Below, piece by piece: positions 32,139-40,195 of a DNA stretch of 40,296 nt. Below the pieces are notes generated by a model. It was not told the origin of the DNA, did no database searches, and saw only the letters and a list, made by a program, of their open reading frames with translations. A program made the position numbers and the translations under genes. The first letter of the stretch is position 1. Each line of letters starts with the position of its first letter. Source of the stretch: Oscillospiraceae bacterium (GTDB lineage Bacteria; Bacillota; Clostridia; Oscillospirales; Oscillospiraceae); the NCBI GenBank assembly GCA_902795045.1, contig CADBJU010000033.1, positions 1 through 40,296 of the forward strand, read 5' to 3'.

Positions 32139-33113
32139 TTACAGCTCAAACTTCTTTCTTCTCCCGGCTTCTGCCCGGCCTCTCCGCTGCTCCAATAACA
32201 GCGCGGTGGCCTCGGTGAAGCGCAGGGTGCGGGACTCGTCCATGGCGGCTGCCAGCGTCGGGGCGTCAAGCTCGCCGAGAGAGAGCAGCAGGCGCAGGCC
32301 GTGCGCGTCCTTTTCTCCCATGGCAAGCGACAGCGCCTCCCGCATATTCTGACGCAGGAAGACCGCGTACTGTTCCCGCGCCCGGTCGGACAGCTCCGCC
32401 GGGTATCGCAGGCGGTAATACGCCAGGCGCAGCGCGCTTTCCTCGTCGTGCTCCGCCGCGATGTAGTCCCGCCACAGCGCGTCGTACTCCGGCAGATAAA
32501 GCTTCTTTGCCCGGAACACCCCGTGGTAGGCGTAGCCCCCGCCGACGATCTTGAGCTCGAAGTGATGGGCGGGGCTGTTCTCGGTATAGTTTTCAAAATA
32601 TTCGGGGAAAATGAGGCGATACTTGGAGCCGTCGGCGCCGTACACCGCCGCGTCCAGCTCCTGCGGAAGACTCCCCACGATGGCGGCGAGGACCGGGCCC
32701 TGGTCGTGGCTTATGCGCGTCAGCTCCAGGCGGGAAAAGAGGCGGCAGTTCATGAAGCTTGCGCTGCCGATGCTCTGCACGGCGTCATAAAGGCGCAGCG
32801 TCTCCATGCTCTTGAGGTTCATGAAGGCGTAGTCCCCCACGCTTTCAAGACTGCGCGGCAGGCTCAGGCTGCGGATGCTCCGGTTGTCCCAGTCCTCGCC
32901 CTCCGCCCCGCCGAGCACGCGCACCTCCTCGCCCTCCGCGGGCTTTGCCCCGTGGGCCAGGGCGCGGTCGGAAAGCCCTGTCACCGGCAGGCCGAAAAGC
33001 GCATCGGGCAGCACGGCGTTTTCGTCGCAGGTCACGGCGCGCAGAATGGTGACGCCGCTTTCCTCCCGCCGCACCACAAGGCGCCAGTTTGTAAGACCGC
33101 TGATCGTTTCCAC
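32139..33113 (-). CDS. BspA-type leucine-rich-repeat protein
   Basis: A 324-residue protein with no signal peptide. Residues about 85-140 hold two or three LRR_5 (BspA-like) repeats: SIRSLSLPRSLESVGDYAFM and ETLRLYDAVQSIGSASFMNC. The middle (about 145-215) is unassigned. The C-terminal part (about 215-324) is helical and rich in Ala, Arg and Glu and ends RRKKFEL. BspA-type repeats usually occur in surface proteins, but here the lack of an export signal and the coupling to VWA and MoxR genes suggest a cytoplasmic adaptor or substrate. It is the first gene of the group, with its promoter at 33146-33174. Confidence 0.75.
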   Translation of the reverse strand: METISGLTNWRLVVRREESGVTILRAVTCDENAVLPDALFGLPVTGLSDRALAHGAKPAEGEEVRVLGGAEGEDWDNRSIRSLSLPRSLESVGDYAFMNLKSMETLRLYDAVQSIGSASFMNCRLFSRLELTRISHDQGPVLAAIVGSLPQELDAAVYGADGSKYRLIFPEYFENYTENSPAHHFELKIVGGGYAYHGVFRAKKLYLPEYDALWRDYIAAEHDEESALRLAYYRLRYPAELSDRAREQYAVFLRQNMREALSLAMGEKDAHGLRLLLSLGELDAPTLAAAMDESRTLRFTEATALLLEQRRGRAEAGRRKKFEL

Positions 33114-33145
33114 GTTGTCTCTCCCGTCTCTGATTCAATGGCCCT

Positions 33146-33174
33146 ACTATACCTTTTTTTCCGCGTGTTTACAA
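33146..33174 (-). promoter_or_regulatory. Promoter of the LRR-VWA-MoxR group
   Basis: TTGTAA (33169-33174), 17-bp spacer, TATAGT (33146-33151) on the minus strand. Confidence 0.65.
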
Positions 33175-33191
33175 TATAAAAGGTAGAAAAA

Positions 33192-33218
33192 ATGTACAGT
33201 ATGGGATATACTGTACAT
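33192..33218. promoter_or_regulatory. Palindrome between divergent genes
   Basis: Perfect 11-bp arms ATGTACAGTAT and ATACTGTACAT around GGGAT. A second small hairpin GAAAGC-ggt-GCTTTC follows at 33226-33240. The palindrome lies between the LRR-VWA-MoxR promoter and the methionine sulfoxide reductase gene and could be an operator for one or both. Confidence 0.6.
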
Positions 33219-33268
33219 GTTCGATTGAAAGCGGTGCTTTCAAATTTGAAAAAAGGGAGCCTTTCACA

Positions 33269-33724
33269 ATGACCGATTATGAATCTCTCTGCATAAAACT
33301 CGCGGCGCTCATGGACGGCGTGCCGCACCGGACCGCAAACCTCGCGAACGCCTCGGCGCTCATTTTTGAAACGCTCGAGGATCTCAACTGGGCGGGCTTT
33401 TATCTCTTAGAGGGCGATACCCTCGTGCTCGGCCCCTTCCAGGGCAGGCCCGCCTGCATCGAGATCCCGCTCGGGCGCGGCGTGTGCGGCACGGCGGCGC
33501 GGGAAAACAAAACCCAGCTCGTGCCGGACGTGCACCTCTTCCCCGGCCACATCGCCTGCGACAGCGCCTCTAACTCCGAGATCGTGGTGCCGCTGCGCGT
33601 GAATGGGAAGGTCGTGGGCGTACTCGATCTGGACAGCCCCTGGCCCGGCCGCTTCACCGATGAGGATCAGACCGGGCTCGAGACCGTCGGGGAAATCCTC
33701 TCTCAGATGCTCACACGCTGCTGA
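33269..33724 (+). CDS. Free methionine-(R)-sulfoxide reductase (GAF domain)
   Basis: Predicted cytoplasmic enzyme that reduces free methionine-R-sulfoxide. The 151 residues form a single GAF domain. The three family cysteines are in place: one in GRPACIEIPLG, one in GRGVCGTAARE and one in HIACDSASNSE (about residues 72, 83 and 107). The ending DQTGLETVGEILSQML is typical of this family. AAAAGGGAG lies upstream of the start. It would protect against oxidative damage in an anaerobe. The last 22 bases overlap the convergent membrane protein gene. A palindrome at 33192-33218 may control it. Confidence 0.92.
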   Translation: MTDYESLCIKLAALMDGVPHRTANLANASALIFETLEDLNWAGFYLLEGDTLVLGPFQGRPACIEIPLGRGVCGTAARENKTQLVPDVHLFPGHIACDSASNSEIVVPLRVNGKVVGVLDLDSPWPGRFTDEDQTGLETVGEILSQMLTRC

Positions 33725-34569
33725 GTCTCTTCCTCCTCCTCGCGCTGCTCACGCCTCGGGCGGCGGGGCGCAAAGTCCCGCAGATCCACGCCGGTCAGCT
33801 GCTTGACGACCCACACGAAGAAAACCAGCACCAGGATCGGGATCACGCAGGAGGTCACGATCATGACCGCCATGGCCTCCACAAAGCGGTTGAGCGTCTC
33901 CGCCGCCCGCTGGGTCAGCCCCCCGGTGGTCTCTTTGATCGTGCCGAGGATCTTGTTGAAAAGCCCCTGATCCTCCTGGGCCTGCACCAGCTCGTCCGCC
34001 GTCTCGCTCAGCTCCTCGGCGTTGGAGATGGTGACATTGATGGACTCCTGGTAGCGGTCATAGATGGCGTCGGAGATCTTCAGGCTCACGGGGATGACGC
34101 ACAGCAGCAGAAGCCCCACCAGCAGAAGCTTGCCGCCCTGCACCGTCCAGCGCCGGGACGAGCGCAGCGTGCCCACGAGAAAGGCAAGGCACGCCAGCGG
34201 CACCAGCAGCCGGAACACCCCCGCCGGGATGATGGCCAGCAGGTACTTCTCCGCATACAGCACGCAGAGGATCAGCAGAAAATACTCGGAAAAGTCCGCC
34301 AGCTTTTCGGCGATGGGCGTGGCGGTGTCCCCCGGGATGGCGGACAGCCCCGCCGAGGTCACGGTCGCGGTGGCGGTCAGGCGAAGAACGGTGGCGGTCT
34401 TCTCGTCAATGGAGGCGGTGCACTCCTTCACGGTGCCGTCATAGAGCTTTGAATCCGGGAAGCGCTTCGCCAGCGGGAAAAAGGACACCAGCGCCAGAAT
34501 GATGAGCGCCGCGCAGATCACGATTTTCGACACGGTATTGTTCACGGAAAAGGAATTGTTCACGTTCAT
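33703..34569 (-). CDS. Membrane protein of unknown function
   Basis: A 288-residue protein with about five hydrophobic segments: one near the N-terminus (about 17-34, IVICAALIILALVSFFPL), three between about 92 and 165, and one near 230-256. Between the last two is a stretch rich in Glu, Gln and Thr (about 170-220) that could form a coiled coil. The C-terminal tail is very charged (RRPRREQREEEEETQQ). It matches no family I recognise. The stop lies inside the convergent sulfoxide reductase gene by 22 bases. The promoter is at 34598-34626. Confidence 0.7.
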   Translation of the reverse strand: MNVNNSFSVNNTVSKIVICAALIILALVSFFPLAKRFPDSKLYDGTVKECTASIDEKTATVLRLTATATVTSAGLSAIPGDTATPIAEKLADFSEYFLLILCVLYAEKYLLAIIPAGVFRLLVPLACLAFLVGTLRSSRRWTVQGGKLLLVGLLLLCVIPVSLKISDAIYDRYQESINVTISNAEELSETADELVQAQEDQGLFNKILGTIKETTGGLTQRAAETLNRFVEAMAVMIVTSCVIPILVLVFFVWVVKQLTGVDLRDFAPRRPRREQREEEEETQQRVSI

Positions 34570-34597
34570 CCCTCGCTTTTTCTACAGGATTGTGCTT

Positions 34598-34626
34598 AGT
34601 ATAGCGCAGATGGCGTATAAATTCAA
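34598..34626 (-). promoter_or_regulatory. Promoter of the membrane protein gene
   Basis: TTGAAT (34621-34626), 17-bp spacer, TATACT (34598-34603) on the minus strand. Confidence 0.7.
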
Positions 34627-34635
34627 TGTAAATAA

Positions 34636-34795
34636 AGTGAAGAGTGGAAAGTGAAAAGTGAAGATGGTATCCGTTTCGCGGACAGATTAAAATTTCAGAA
34701 ACGTACACCGGTTTTGCCCAATGTCCGTTTCTGAGGGCGGAGCCAAATACAATTGTGCCGAAGGCATTCCTTCACTCCAAACTCCACGCTTCACC
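34636..34795. repeat. Family A element, third copy
   Basis: AAAGTGAAGAGTGG-type repeats at the left, a GTTTCGCGGACAGAT motif, then TTGTGCCGAAGGCATTCC and TTCACTCCAAACTCCACGCTTC at the right (more diverged). It lies between two divergent genes, upstream of the gene at 34816. Confidence 0.6.
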
Positions 34796-34815
34796 CGCAA
34801 AGGAGGATTCTGCCC

Positions 34816-36153
34816 ATGAAAAAAATTCTCTCCCTTCTCCTTATCCTGTGCCTGCTGTTGAGTCCCTGTCTGTCCGCCTTCGCGGAGGACGACCCCGGCT
34901 TTGCCCCCGCCGTCGAGGCTCAGGCCTTCGCGGTCTCCATGGCCTATCACGAGGGCGGCTTCCTTGACGGCGTCACCCCGCTGGACCCCGCCTTTCTCTG
35001 GGAGGCCAGCGGCTGGTATGCCGCGTGGCTGTACCGCACGGAAGGCATCGACCTTCTGACGGAGGACCTGCTGCGCGACTTCCAGCGCTCGCTCGGGGTG
35101 CAGAGCCCGCCGGACGCCCCGGACACGCCGGATATCCGCATCCTGCAAAGCTCCGACGGGGCGCGGCTCTACGACTTCCAGGGGTACAAGCTCCGCCTGG
35201 ACGCAAGGCTCGGCCAGACCCTCTCCTTCTCTCTGGAGGCCCCCGCGCCCTTTGAGGCCGCAGTCAGCATCCGGGAGTATTTCTCTGCCGGGGCCTCCGG
35301 CGAGCGGCGCTATACCCTGCGCTTTGCCCTCAACCGCAGCGCGGGCAGCGCCTTCCGCTACAGCCTCCTCAACGCCGAGGCTGAGGGCCCCGGCCCCACG
35401 TGGGATCCGGCCCTGGACTTTAGCTGGGACGAGCTGATCGCGGCAAACAGCCTCAAAAACATCTTCTCCCTGTATGACAGCGTGCGCATCAAAAACAGCG
35501 TGGCGAGCGTCATGCCCATCTGGCTCTTTTACCGGGACGGCAAGCTCTGCATCCTGCGCACGGAGGAAAACTACGCGGAGGGCGAGTATAACGGCTGCTG
35601 GTTTTTCGTCGAGCCGGGCGAGGACGGTGTGATGCGCCCGCGCATCGCGGGCTTTGACACACAGTGCGGCGACAGCGAATTTTGCGATAATTACGTCTCC
35701 AACTACCTCTACGGCGCGGCGATCGTGAATCTTGACCGCGCGGACGGGGACCTCACGCGCATGCACGTGACCTTTATGGGAGACTGGCTCGAGGACGCGG
35801 CGGTGGACCGGGGGCTGCTTTTGCTGCGCGAGATCGTGAGCCGCATCGACGGGGAGACGGCCCCCATTGTGACCGGCTTCTTCTACGGGGAAACCCCGCC
35901 GGAGGCAGCCTACCTCGAAAGCTGGAAGGGCCCCATGCGGCACATCACGCTCCACTGGGAAGACTGGCGCGACGGCGGGCCCCGTACCCGGACCGAGACG
36001 ATCACGGTCCCGACCGACTGGGAATACCTCCCCTGGGAGGCGCGCTGGGACGAATACACCATCTACATGAACGAGGGCTATACCAAGCCCTACGCCTACC
36101 CCGGCGACGGGACGGAGGACTACGAGCTGTACCTCACGACGGCGAAAGGGTAA
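34816..36153 (+). CDS. Secreted protein of unknown function
   Basis: A 445-residue protein with a signal peptide (about 1-22, ILSLLLILCLLLSPCLSAFA) and no membrane anchor. It is acidic and rich in Trp, Tyr and Asp. The N-terminal part has repeats of short helices (FAVSMAYHEGGFLDGVT). The middle and C-terminal parts look beta-rich (LFYRDGKLCILRTEENYAEG; MRHITLHWEDWRDGGPRTR). I recognise no domain. ATG 34816 has AGGAGG nine bases upstream; the open frame back to 34753 lies in a repeat. The neighbouring sequence gives no hint of function. It is followed after 82 bases by the Fe-S genes with their own promoter. Confidence 0.75.
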   Translation: MKKILSLLLILCLLLSPCLSAFAEDDPGFAPAVEAQAFAVSMAYHEGGFLDGVTPLDPAFLWEASGWYAAWLYRTEGIDLLTEDLLRDFQRSLGVQSPPDAPDTPDIRILQSSDGARLYDFQGYKLRLDARLGQTLSFSLEAPAPFEAAVSIREYFSAGASGERRYTLRFALNRSAGSAFRYSLLNAEAEGPGPTWDPALDFSWDELIAANSLKNIFSLYDSVRIKNSVASVMPIWLFYRDGKLCILRTEENYAEGEYNGCWFFVEPGEDGVMRPRIAGFDTQCGDSEFCDNYVSNYLYGAAIVNLDRADGDLTRMHVTFMGDWLEDAAVDRGLLLLREIVSRIDGETAPIVTGFFYGETPPEAAYLESWKGPMRHITLHWEDWRDGGPRTRTETITVPTDWEYLPWEARWDEYTIYMNEGYTKPYAYPGDGTEDYELYLTTAKG

Positions 36154-36166
36154 ATTCTTTACACTC

Positions 36167-36194
36167 TTGTACTTTCCCTGAAATCTGTTATAAT
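36167..36194 (+). promoter_or_regulatory. Promoter of the SufC/SufB-like operon
   Basis: TTGTAC (36167-36172), 16-bp spacer, TATAAT (36189-36194). Confidence 0.6.
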
Positions 36195-36235
36195 ACTTCC
36201 TGCTTAGAGAAATTACACCAGAAAGGTTTTAAATT

Positions 36236-36985
36236 ATGCTTGAACTGAAAAACATCAGCTTCGGCGTCGAGAGTGAGGACAGCACCAAGGAAATCATCCG
36301 GGACGTGAGCTTTGTGGTCCCCGATGAGAAATTCGTCGTCATCACCGGGCCCAACGGCGGCGGCAAGTCGACGCTTGCCCGCCTCATCATGGGCATCGAA
36401 AAGCCCAGCGCCGGGCGCATCTATTTAAACGGCGAAGACATCACCGAACTCGGCATCACGGAACGTGCAAAGCTCGGCATCAGCTTTGCTCTCCAGCAGC
36501 CCGTGAGATTCAAGGGCATCCACGTCGTTGACCTTCTGCGCCTTGCCTCCGGCAATCAAAAGCTCTCCGTCAGCGACGCCTGCGAATACCTCTCCGCCGT
36601 GGGTCTGTGTGCCCGGGACTACATCAACCGCGAGGTCAACGCGAGCCTCTCCGGCGGCGAGATGAAGCGCATCGAGATCGCCACGGTGCTTGCCCGCGGC
36701 ACCACGCTCTCCGTCTTTGACGAGCCGGAGGCGGGCATCGACCTCTGGAGCTTCCAGAGCCTCATCCAGGTCTTTGAGAACATGCAGAAGCGCGCCCACG
36801 CCTCCATCCTCATCATCTCCCACCAGGAGCGCATCCTCGAGATCGCCGACTCCATCATCCTCATTGCCGAGGGTCAGGTGCGCGGCCAGGGCAGCAAGGA
36901 AGAGATGCTGCCCGAACTCATGAAGAGCACCGTCCCCGTCACCTGCAACCGTATTCTGGAGGGAGGCGTCAAGAATGCTGACTGA
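36236..36985 (+). CDS. SufC-like ATPase (SmsC type)
   Basis: Predicted cytoplasmic ABC-type ATPase that powers Fe-S cluster assembly on a SufB/D-like scaffold. The 249 residues have Walker A GPNGGGKST (38-46), a Q-loop region (FALQQPVRF), the signature SLSGGE (about 137-142), Walker B LSVFDEP (about 158-164) and a following IISHQE. These features fit SufC. Only one scaffold gene follows and there is no SufS, SufU or SufD, which matches the minimal SUF-like system described as SMS (SmsC and SmsB) in archaea and anaerobic bacteria. It overlaps the scaffold gene by 11 bases. Confidence 0.88.
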   Translation: MLELKNISFGVESEDSTKEIIRDVSFVVPDEKFVVITGPNGGGKSTLARLIMGIEKPSAGRIYLNGEDITELGITERAKLGISFALQQPVRFKGIHVVDLLRLASGNQKLSVSDACEYLSAVGLCARDYINREVNASLSGGEMKRIEIATVLARGTTLSVFDEPEAGIDLWSFQSLIQVFENMQKRAHASILIISHQERILEIADSIILIAEGQVRGQGSKEEMLPELMKSTVPVTCNRILEGGVKNAD

Positions 36986-37895
36986 GATCCAAAAGCAGCT
37001 GCTTAAAGAGATCGCGGACCTGCACAAGGTCCCCGAGGGCGCCTACAACATCCGTGCAAACGGCGAAGCGGCGGGCCGCAACTCCACCGCCAACATCGAG
37101 ATCAGCTCCAAGACCGACAAGCCCGGCATCGACATCCGCATCAAGCCCGGCACGAAAAACGAGAGCGTCCACATCCCCGTGGTGCTGTCCGAGAGCGGCC
37201 TGAAGGAGATCGTGTACAACGACTTCTTTGTGGGCGATAACTGCGACGTGGTCATCGTCGCGGGCTGCGGCATCTCCAACTGCGGCGACCAGGACTCCGC
37301 CCATGACGGCGTGCACTGCTTCTATATCGGCAAGAACGCGAAGGTCAAGTACGTCGAGAAGCACTACGGCGAAGGCACAGGCCGCGGCAAGCGCATCATG
37401 AACCCCCGCACCGAGGTCAACCTCGGCGAGGGCAGCAGCATGGAGATGGAGATGGTGCAGATCAAGGGCGTGGACGACACGAAGCGCGACACCGTCGCCA
37501 AGCTCGAAAAGGACGCGCGCCTGGTGGTCCACGAAAGGCTTCTGACCCACGGCGACCAGAAGGCCGAGAGCGGCTACACGGTGGAGTTAAACGGCGAAAA
37601 TTCCAGCGCCGACGTGGTGTCCCGCTCCGTCGCCAAGGAGCAGAGCTACCAGATCTACCGCTCCCGCATCGTGGGCAACGCCCTCTCCAACGGCCACACC
37701 GAGTGCGACGCCATCATCATGGACTCCGCGCGCGTCGTCGCCATCCCGGAGCTGGAGGCCAACAATCTCGACTCCGCCCTGGTCCACGAGGCCGCCATCG
37801 GCAAGATCGCCGGCGACCAGATCATCAAGCTCATGACCTTGGGCCTCACCGAAGAGGAAGCCGAGGAGCAGATCATCAACGGCTTTTTGCGGTGA
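36975..37895 (+). CDS. SufB/D-like scaffold protein (SmsB type)
   Basis: Predicted scaffold on which Fe-S clusters form. The 306 residues are shorter than SufB (about 470) and match minimal SufBD proteins. A beta-helix core is followed by the C-terminal SufBD region, with AIIMDSARVVAIPELEANNL and EAAIGKIAGDQIIKLMTLGL. Cysteines occur in VAGCGISNCGDQD (about 94-106) and in HTECDAI (about 230-236), and HEAAIG provides a histidine; these are candidate cluster ligands. A single SufBD gene would have to act as a homodimer. The terminator at 37922-37949 follows. Confidence 0.88.
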   Translation: MLTEIQKQLLKEIADLHKVPEGAYNIRANGEAAGRNSTANIEISSKTDKPGIDIRIKPGTKNESVHIPVVLSESGLKEIVYNDFFVGDNCDVVIVAGCGISNCGDQDSAHDGVHCFYIGKNAKVKYVEKHYGEGTGRGKRIMNPRTEVNLGEGSSMEMEMVQIKGVDDTKRDTVAKLEKDARLVVHERLLTHGDQKAESGYTVELNGENSSADVVSRSVAKEQSYQIYRSRIVGNALSNGHTECDAIIMDSARVVAIPELEANNLDSALVHEAAIGKIAGDQIIKLMTLGLTEEEAEEQIINGFLR

Positions 37896-37921
37896 TTATG
37901 AATAAACCGTAAATGTTTTCC

Positions 37922-37949
37922 AAGCGGGGCATTTTGCCCCGCTTTTTGT
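37922..37949 (+). terminator. Terminator of the Fe-S operon
   Basis: Perfect 10-bp stem AAGCGGGGCA and its complement with a TTT loop, followed by TTT and a G. Confidence 0.85.
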
Positions 37950-37971
37950 ACGGATAGGGCATTGACAAGGG

Positions 37972-37980
37972 TGATATAAT
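37972..37980 (+). promoter_or_regulatory. Extended -10 promoter of the CobW genes
   Basis: TGATATAAT, a TG-N-TATAAT extended -10 box. No -35 box stands at the right distance. Confidence 0.5.
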
Positions 37981-38019
37981 ACATTTTTGGAAAATATAAC
38001 ATGGAAGGAAGCAAACACC

Positions 38020-39192
38020 ATGACAAGAATAGACATTTTCTCCGGCTTTCTCGGCGCGGGGAAAACCACCCTCATCCGCAAGCTGATCGCGGAGGGGTAT
38101 CAGAATGAAAAGCTGGTCCTCATCGAAAACGAGTTCGGTGAGATCGCCATTGACGGCGGCTTTCTGCAGGATGCGGGCGTGCAGATCACGGAGATGAACT
38201 CCGGCTGCATCTGCTGCACCCTGGTGGGCGACTTTACCAAGGCCCTCAAGAAGGTCATGGACGACTATGCCCCCGACCGCATCCTCATCGAGCCCTCGGG
38301 CGTGGGCAAGCTCTCCGACGTGGCCAGAGCCGTCGAGCGCGTGGAAGGCGCCCACATCGGCGCGAAGGTCACGGTCGTGGACGCCGGCAAGGCCAAGATG
38401 TACGCCCGCAACTTCGGCGAGTTCTTCAATGACCAGGTCGCCAACGCCGACCTCATCGTCATGAGCCGCACCGATACCGCAAAGCCCGAGAAGACCCTCG
38501 AGGCCACCGAGATCCTCAAGGCCCTCAACCCCGAGGCCGGTCTCATCACCACGCCCTGGGCGCAGCTGAGCGGCGAGCAGATCCGGGAAGCCATGGACAA
38601 AAACGGCCTCAGGCACGAGCTGGAGGAGATGGAGCACGAGCACCATCACCACCATCACGACCACGACGAGGACGAGTGCGACGACCCCGAATGCGAGTGC
38701 CACCATCACCATCATCACGACGATGAGGACGAGGAGCACGAGCACCATCATCACCACGACCATGATGAGGACGAGGAGCACGAGCACCATCATCACCACG
38801 ACCATGATGAGGACGGCGAGGAGTGCGACGATCCGGAGTGCGAGTGCCACCACCACCACGATGATGACGATGACCACGACCACGAGCACCACCATCATCA
38901 CCATCACCACGCCGACGAGATCTTCCAGAGCTGGGGCATGGAGACGCCCAAGAAGTTCACCGAGGAAGAGCTGCGCAACACCCTCGGCCAGCTTGACGAT
39001 GAGGCCCGCTTCGGCGCCGTGCTGCGCGCGAAGGGCATCGTGGACGCCGCCGACGGCGAGTGGCTCTACTTTGACTATGTGCCCGGCGAGATCGACCTTC
39101 GCCGCGGCCAGGCTGCCGTGACCGGCCGCTTCTGCGTGATCGGTTCCCACATCAACGAAAACGCCCTGAAGGAGCTGTTCAACCTTGGCTAA
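38020..39192 (+). CDS. CobW-type GTPase with His-rich metal tract
   Basis: Predicted cytoplasmic metallochaperone of the CobW/COG0523 family, whose members deliver zinc, cobalt or other metals. The 390 residues have a P-loop GFLGAGKT (9-16), the family CxCC motif GCICC (62-66) and, in the place of the usual NKxD, SRTD. Residues about 204-298 are a low-complexity tract of His, Asp and Glu with two DDPECEC segments, which should bind many metal ions. The C-terminal domain (about 300-390) is the CobW-C type. ATG 38020 has AAGGAA upstream. The stop overlaps the start of the next gene by eight bases. Confidence 0.9.
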   Translation: MTRIDIFSGFLGAGKTTLIRKLIAEGYQNEKLVLIENEFGEIAIDGGFLQDAGVQITEMNSGCICCTLVGDFTKALKKVMDDYAPDRILIEPSGVGKLSDVARAVERVEGAHIGAKVTVVDAGKAKMYARNFGEFFNDQVANADLIVMSRTDTAKPEKTLEATEILKALNPEAGLITTPWAQLSGEQIREAMDKNGLRHELEEMEHEHHHHHHDHDEDECDDPECECHHHHHHDDEDEEHEHHHHHDHDEDEEHEHHHHHDHDEDGEECDDPECECHHHHDDDDDHDHEHHHHHHHHADEIFQSWGMETPKKFTEEELRNTLGQLDDEARFGAVLRAKGIVDAADGEWLYFDYVPGEIDLRRGQAAVTGRFCVIGSHINENALKELFNLG

Positions 39193-40144
39193 TACCGAGC
39201 AGCGGGATATGCCCGTGTATCTCTTCACCGGTTTTCTCGAGGCCGGCAAGACCAAATTCATCCAGGAGACCCTGGAGGACAAGCGCTTCTGCAACGGCGA
39301 GCGCACCCTTCTGCTGGTGTGCGAGGAAGGCGAGGAGGAATACGCCCCCGACGAGTTTGCCAAGGGCGGCGTCCAGATCCGCGTCATTCAGGACCAGAGC
39401 GAGCTGACCACCGGCGACCTTCTCCGCTTTGTCAAGGAGACGAGGGCCGAGCGCGTGCTCATCGAGTATAACGGCATGTGGATGCTCGATGTCCTCTACG
39501 CCGCCATGCCCGAAAACTGGACGGTGTACCAGGAGTTCATGTTCGCCGACGCCACCACCTTCCTCACCTACAACACCAACATGCGAAACCTGGTGTACGA
39601 TAAGCTCAAGAGCTGTGAGCTGGTGGTCTTCAACCGCTTCACCCCGGACATGGACAAGATGACCTTCCACAAGATCGTGCGCGCCGCGTCCCGCCGGGCC
39701 GACATCGCCTACGAGGCCCCGGACGGCAATGTGGTCTACGACGACATCCAGGACCCCCTGCCCTTCGACGTAAACGCCCCCATCATCGAGATCGGCGACG
39801 ACGATTACGCCCTCTGGTACCGCGACATGAGCGAGGAGCCTAAAAAGTACGAGGGCAAAACGGTCCGCTTCAAGGCCAAGACCCTCAAGCGCAAGCGCCT
39901 GCCGCCCAAAACCTTCGTCATCGGCCGCCACGTCATGACCTGCTGCGTCGAGGATATCCAGTTTGCGGCGCTGGTCTGCAATTGGGACAAGGCCGATACC
40001 GTGACGGACGAGGGCTGGGTGATCCTCACCGCGAAGGTGAACTTCAAGTTCCACATGGCTTACGGGCGCAAGGGCCCGGTGCTGACCTACATCAGTCACG
40101 AGGACTGCGATCCCCCCGAGCAGGCCGTCGCCACCTTCTATTAA
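39185..40144 (+). CDS. CobW-like P-loop protein with DUF1980-like C-terminus
   Basis: A 319-residue protein that pairs with the CobW-type gene before it. The N-terminal part has an intact Walker A GFLEAGKT (16-23) but lacks CxCC, and the guanine-specificity motif is replaced by FNRFTPD. The C-terminal 100 residues (KTFVIGRHVMTCCVEDIQFA and the ending EQAVATFY) resemble the DUF1980/TIGR03943 domain, often found beside permeases and CobW proteins. The start is TTG 39185, overlapping the previous stop; ATG 39209 is an alternative. GTPase activity is doubtful. A metal-handling role is inferred from the neighbour and the domain. Confidence 0.8.
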   Translation: MANTEQRDMPVYLFTGFLEAGKTKFIQETLEDKRFCNGERTLLLVCEEGEEEYAPDEFAKGGVQIRVIQDQSELTTGDLLRFVKETRAERVLIEYNGMWMLDVLYAAMPENWTVYQEFMFADATTFLTYNTNMRNLVYDKLKSCELVVFNRFTPDMDKMTFHKIVRAASRRADIAYEAPDGNVVYDDIQDPLPFDVNAPIIEIGDDDYALWYRDMSEEPKKYEGKTVRFKAKTLKRKRLPPKTFVIGRHVMTCCVEDIQFAALVCNWDKADTVTDEGWVILTAKVNFKFHMAYGRKGPVLTYISHEDCDPPEQAVATFY

Positions 40145-40184
40145 AACGAATTACCCCCGGCAATTGCCGGGGGATTCGTTTTAA
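40141..40184 (+). terminator. Terminator of the CobW operon
   Basis: Nested hairpin: TTAAAACGAAT and its complement (11 bp) enclose CCCCCGGCAATTGCCGGGGG, ending in GTTTTAA. The left arm overlaps the stop codon of the second CobW-like gene. The near-symmetric ends make it usable in both directions. Confidence 0.85.
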
Positions 40185-40195
40185 TATCATAATGT

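Noticed and set aside
37962-37980. TTGACA followed by TATAAT upstream of the CobW gene
   Set aside because: The spacer is only 7 bases, too short for sigma-A. The TG-N-TATAAT extended -10 box is kept instead.
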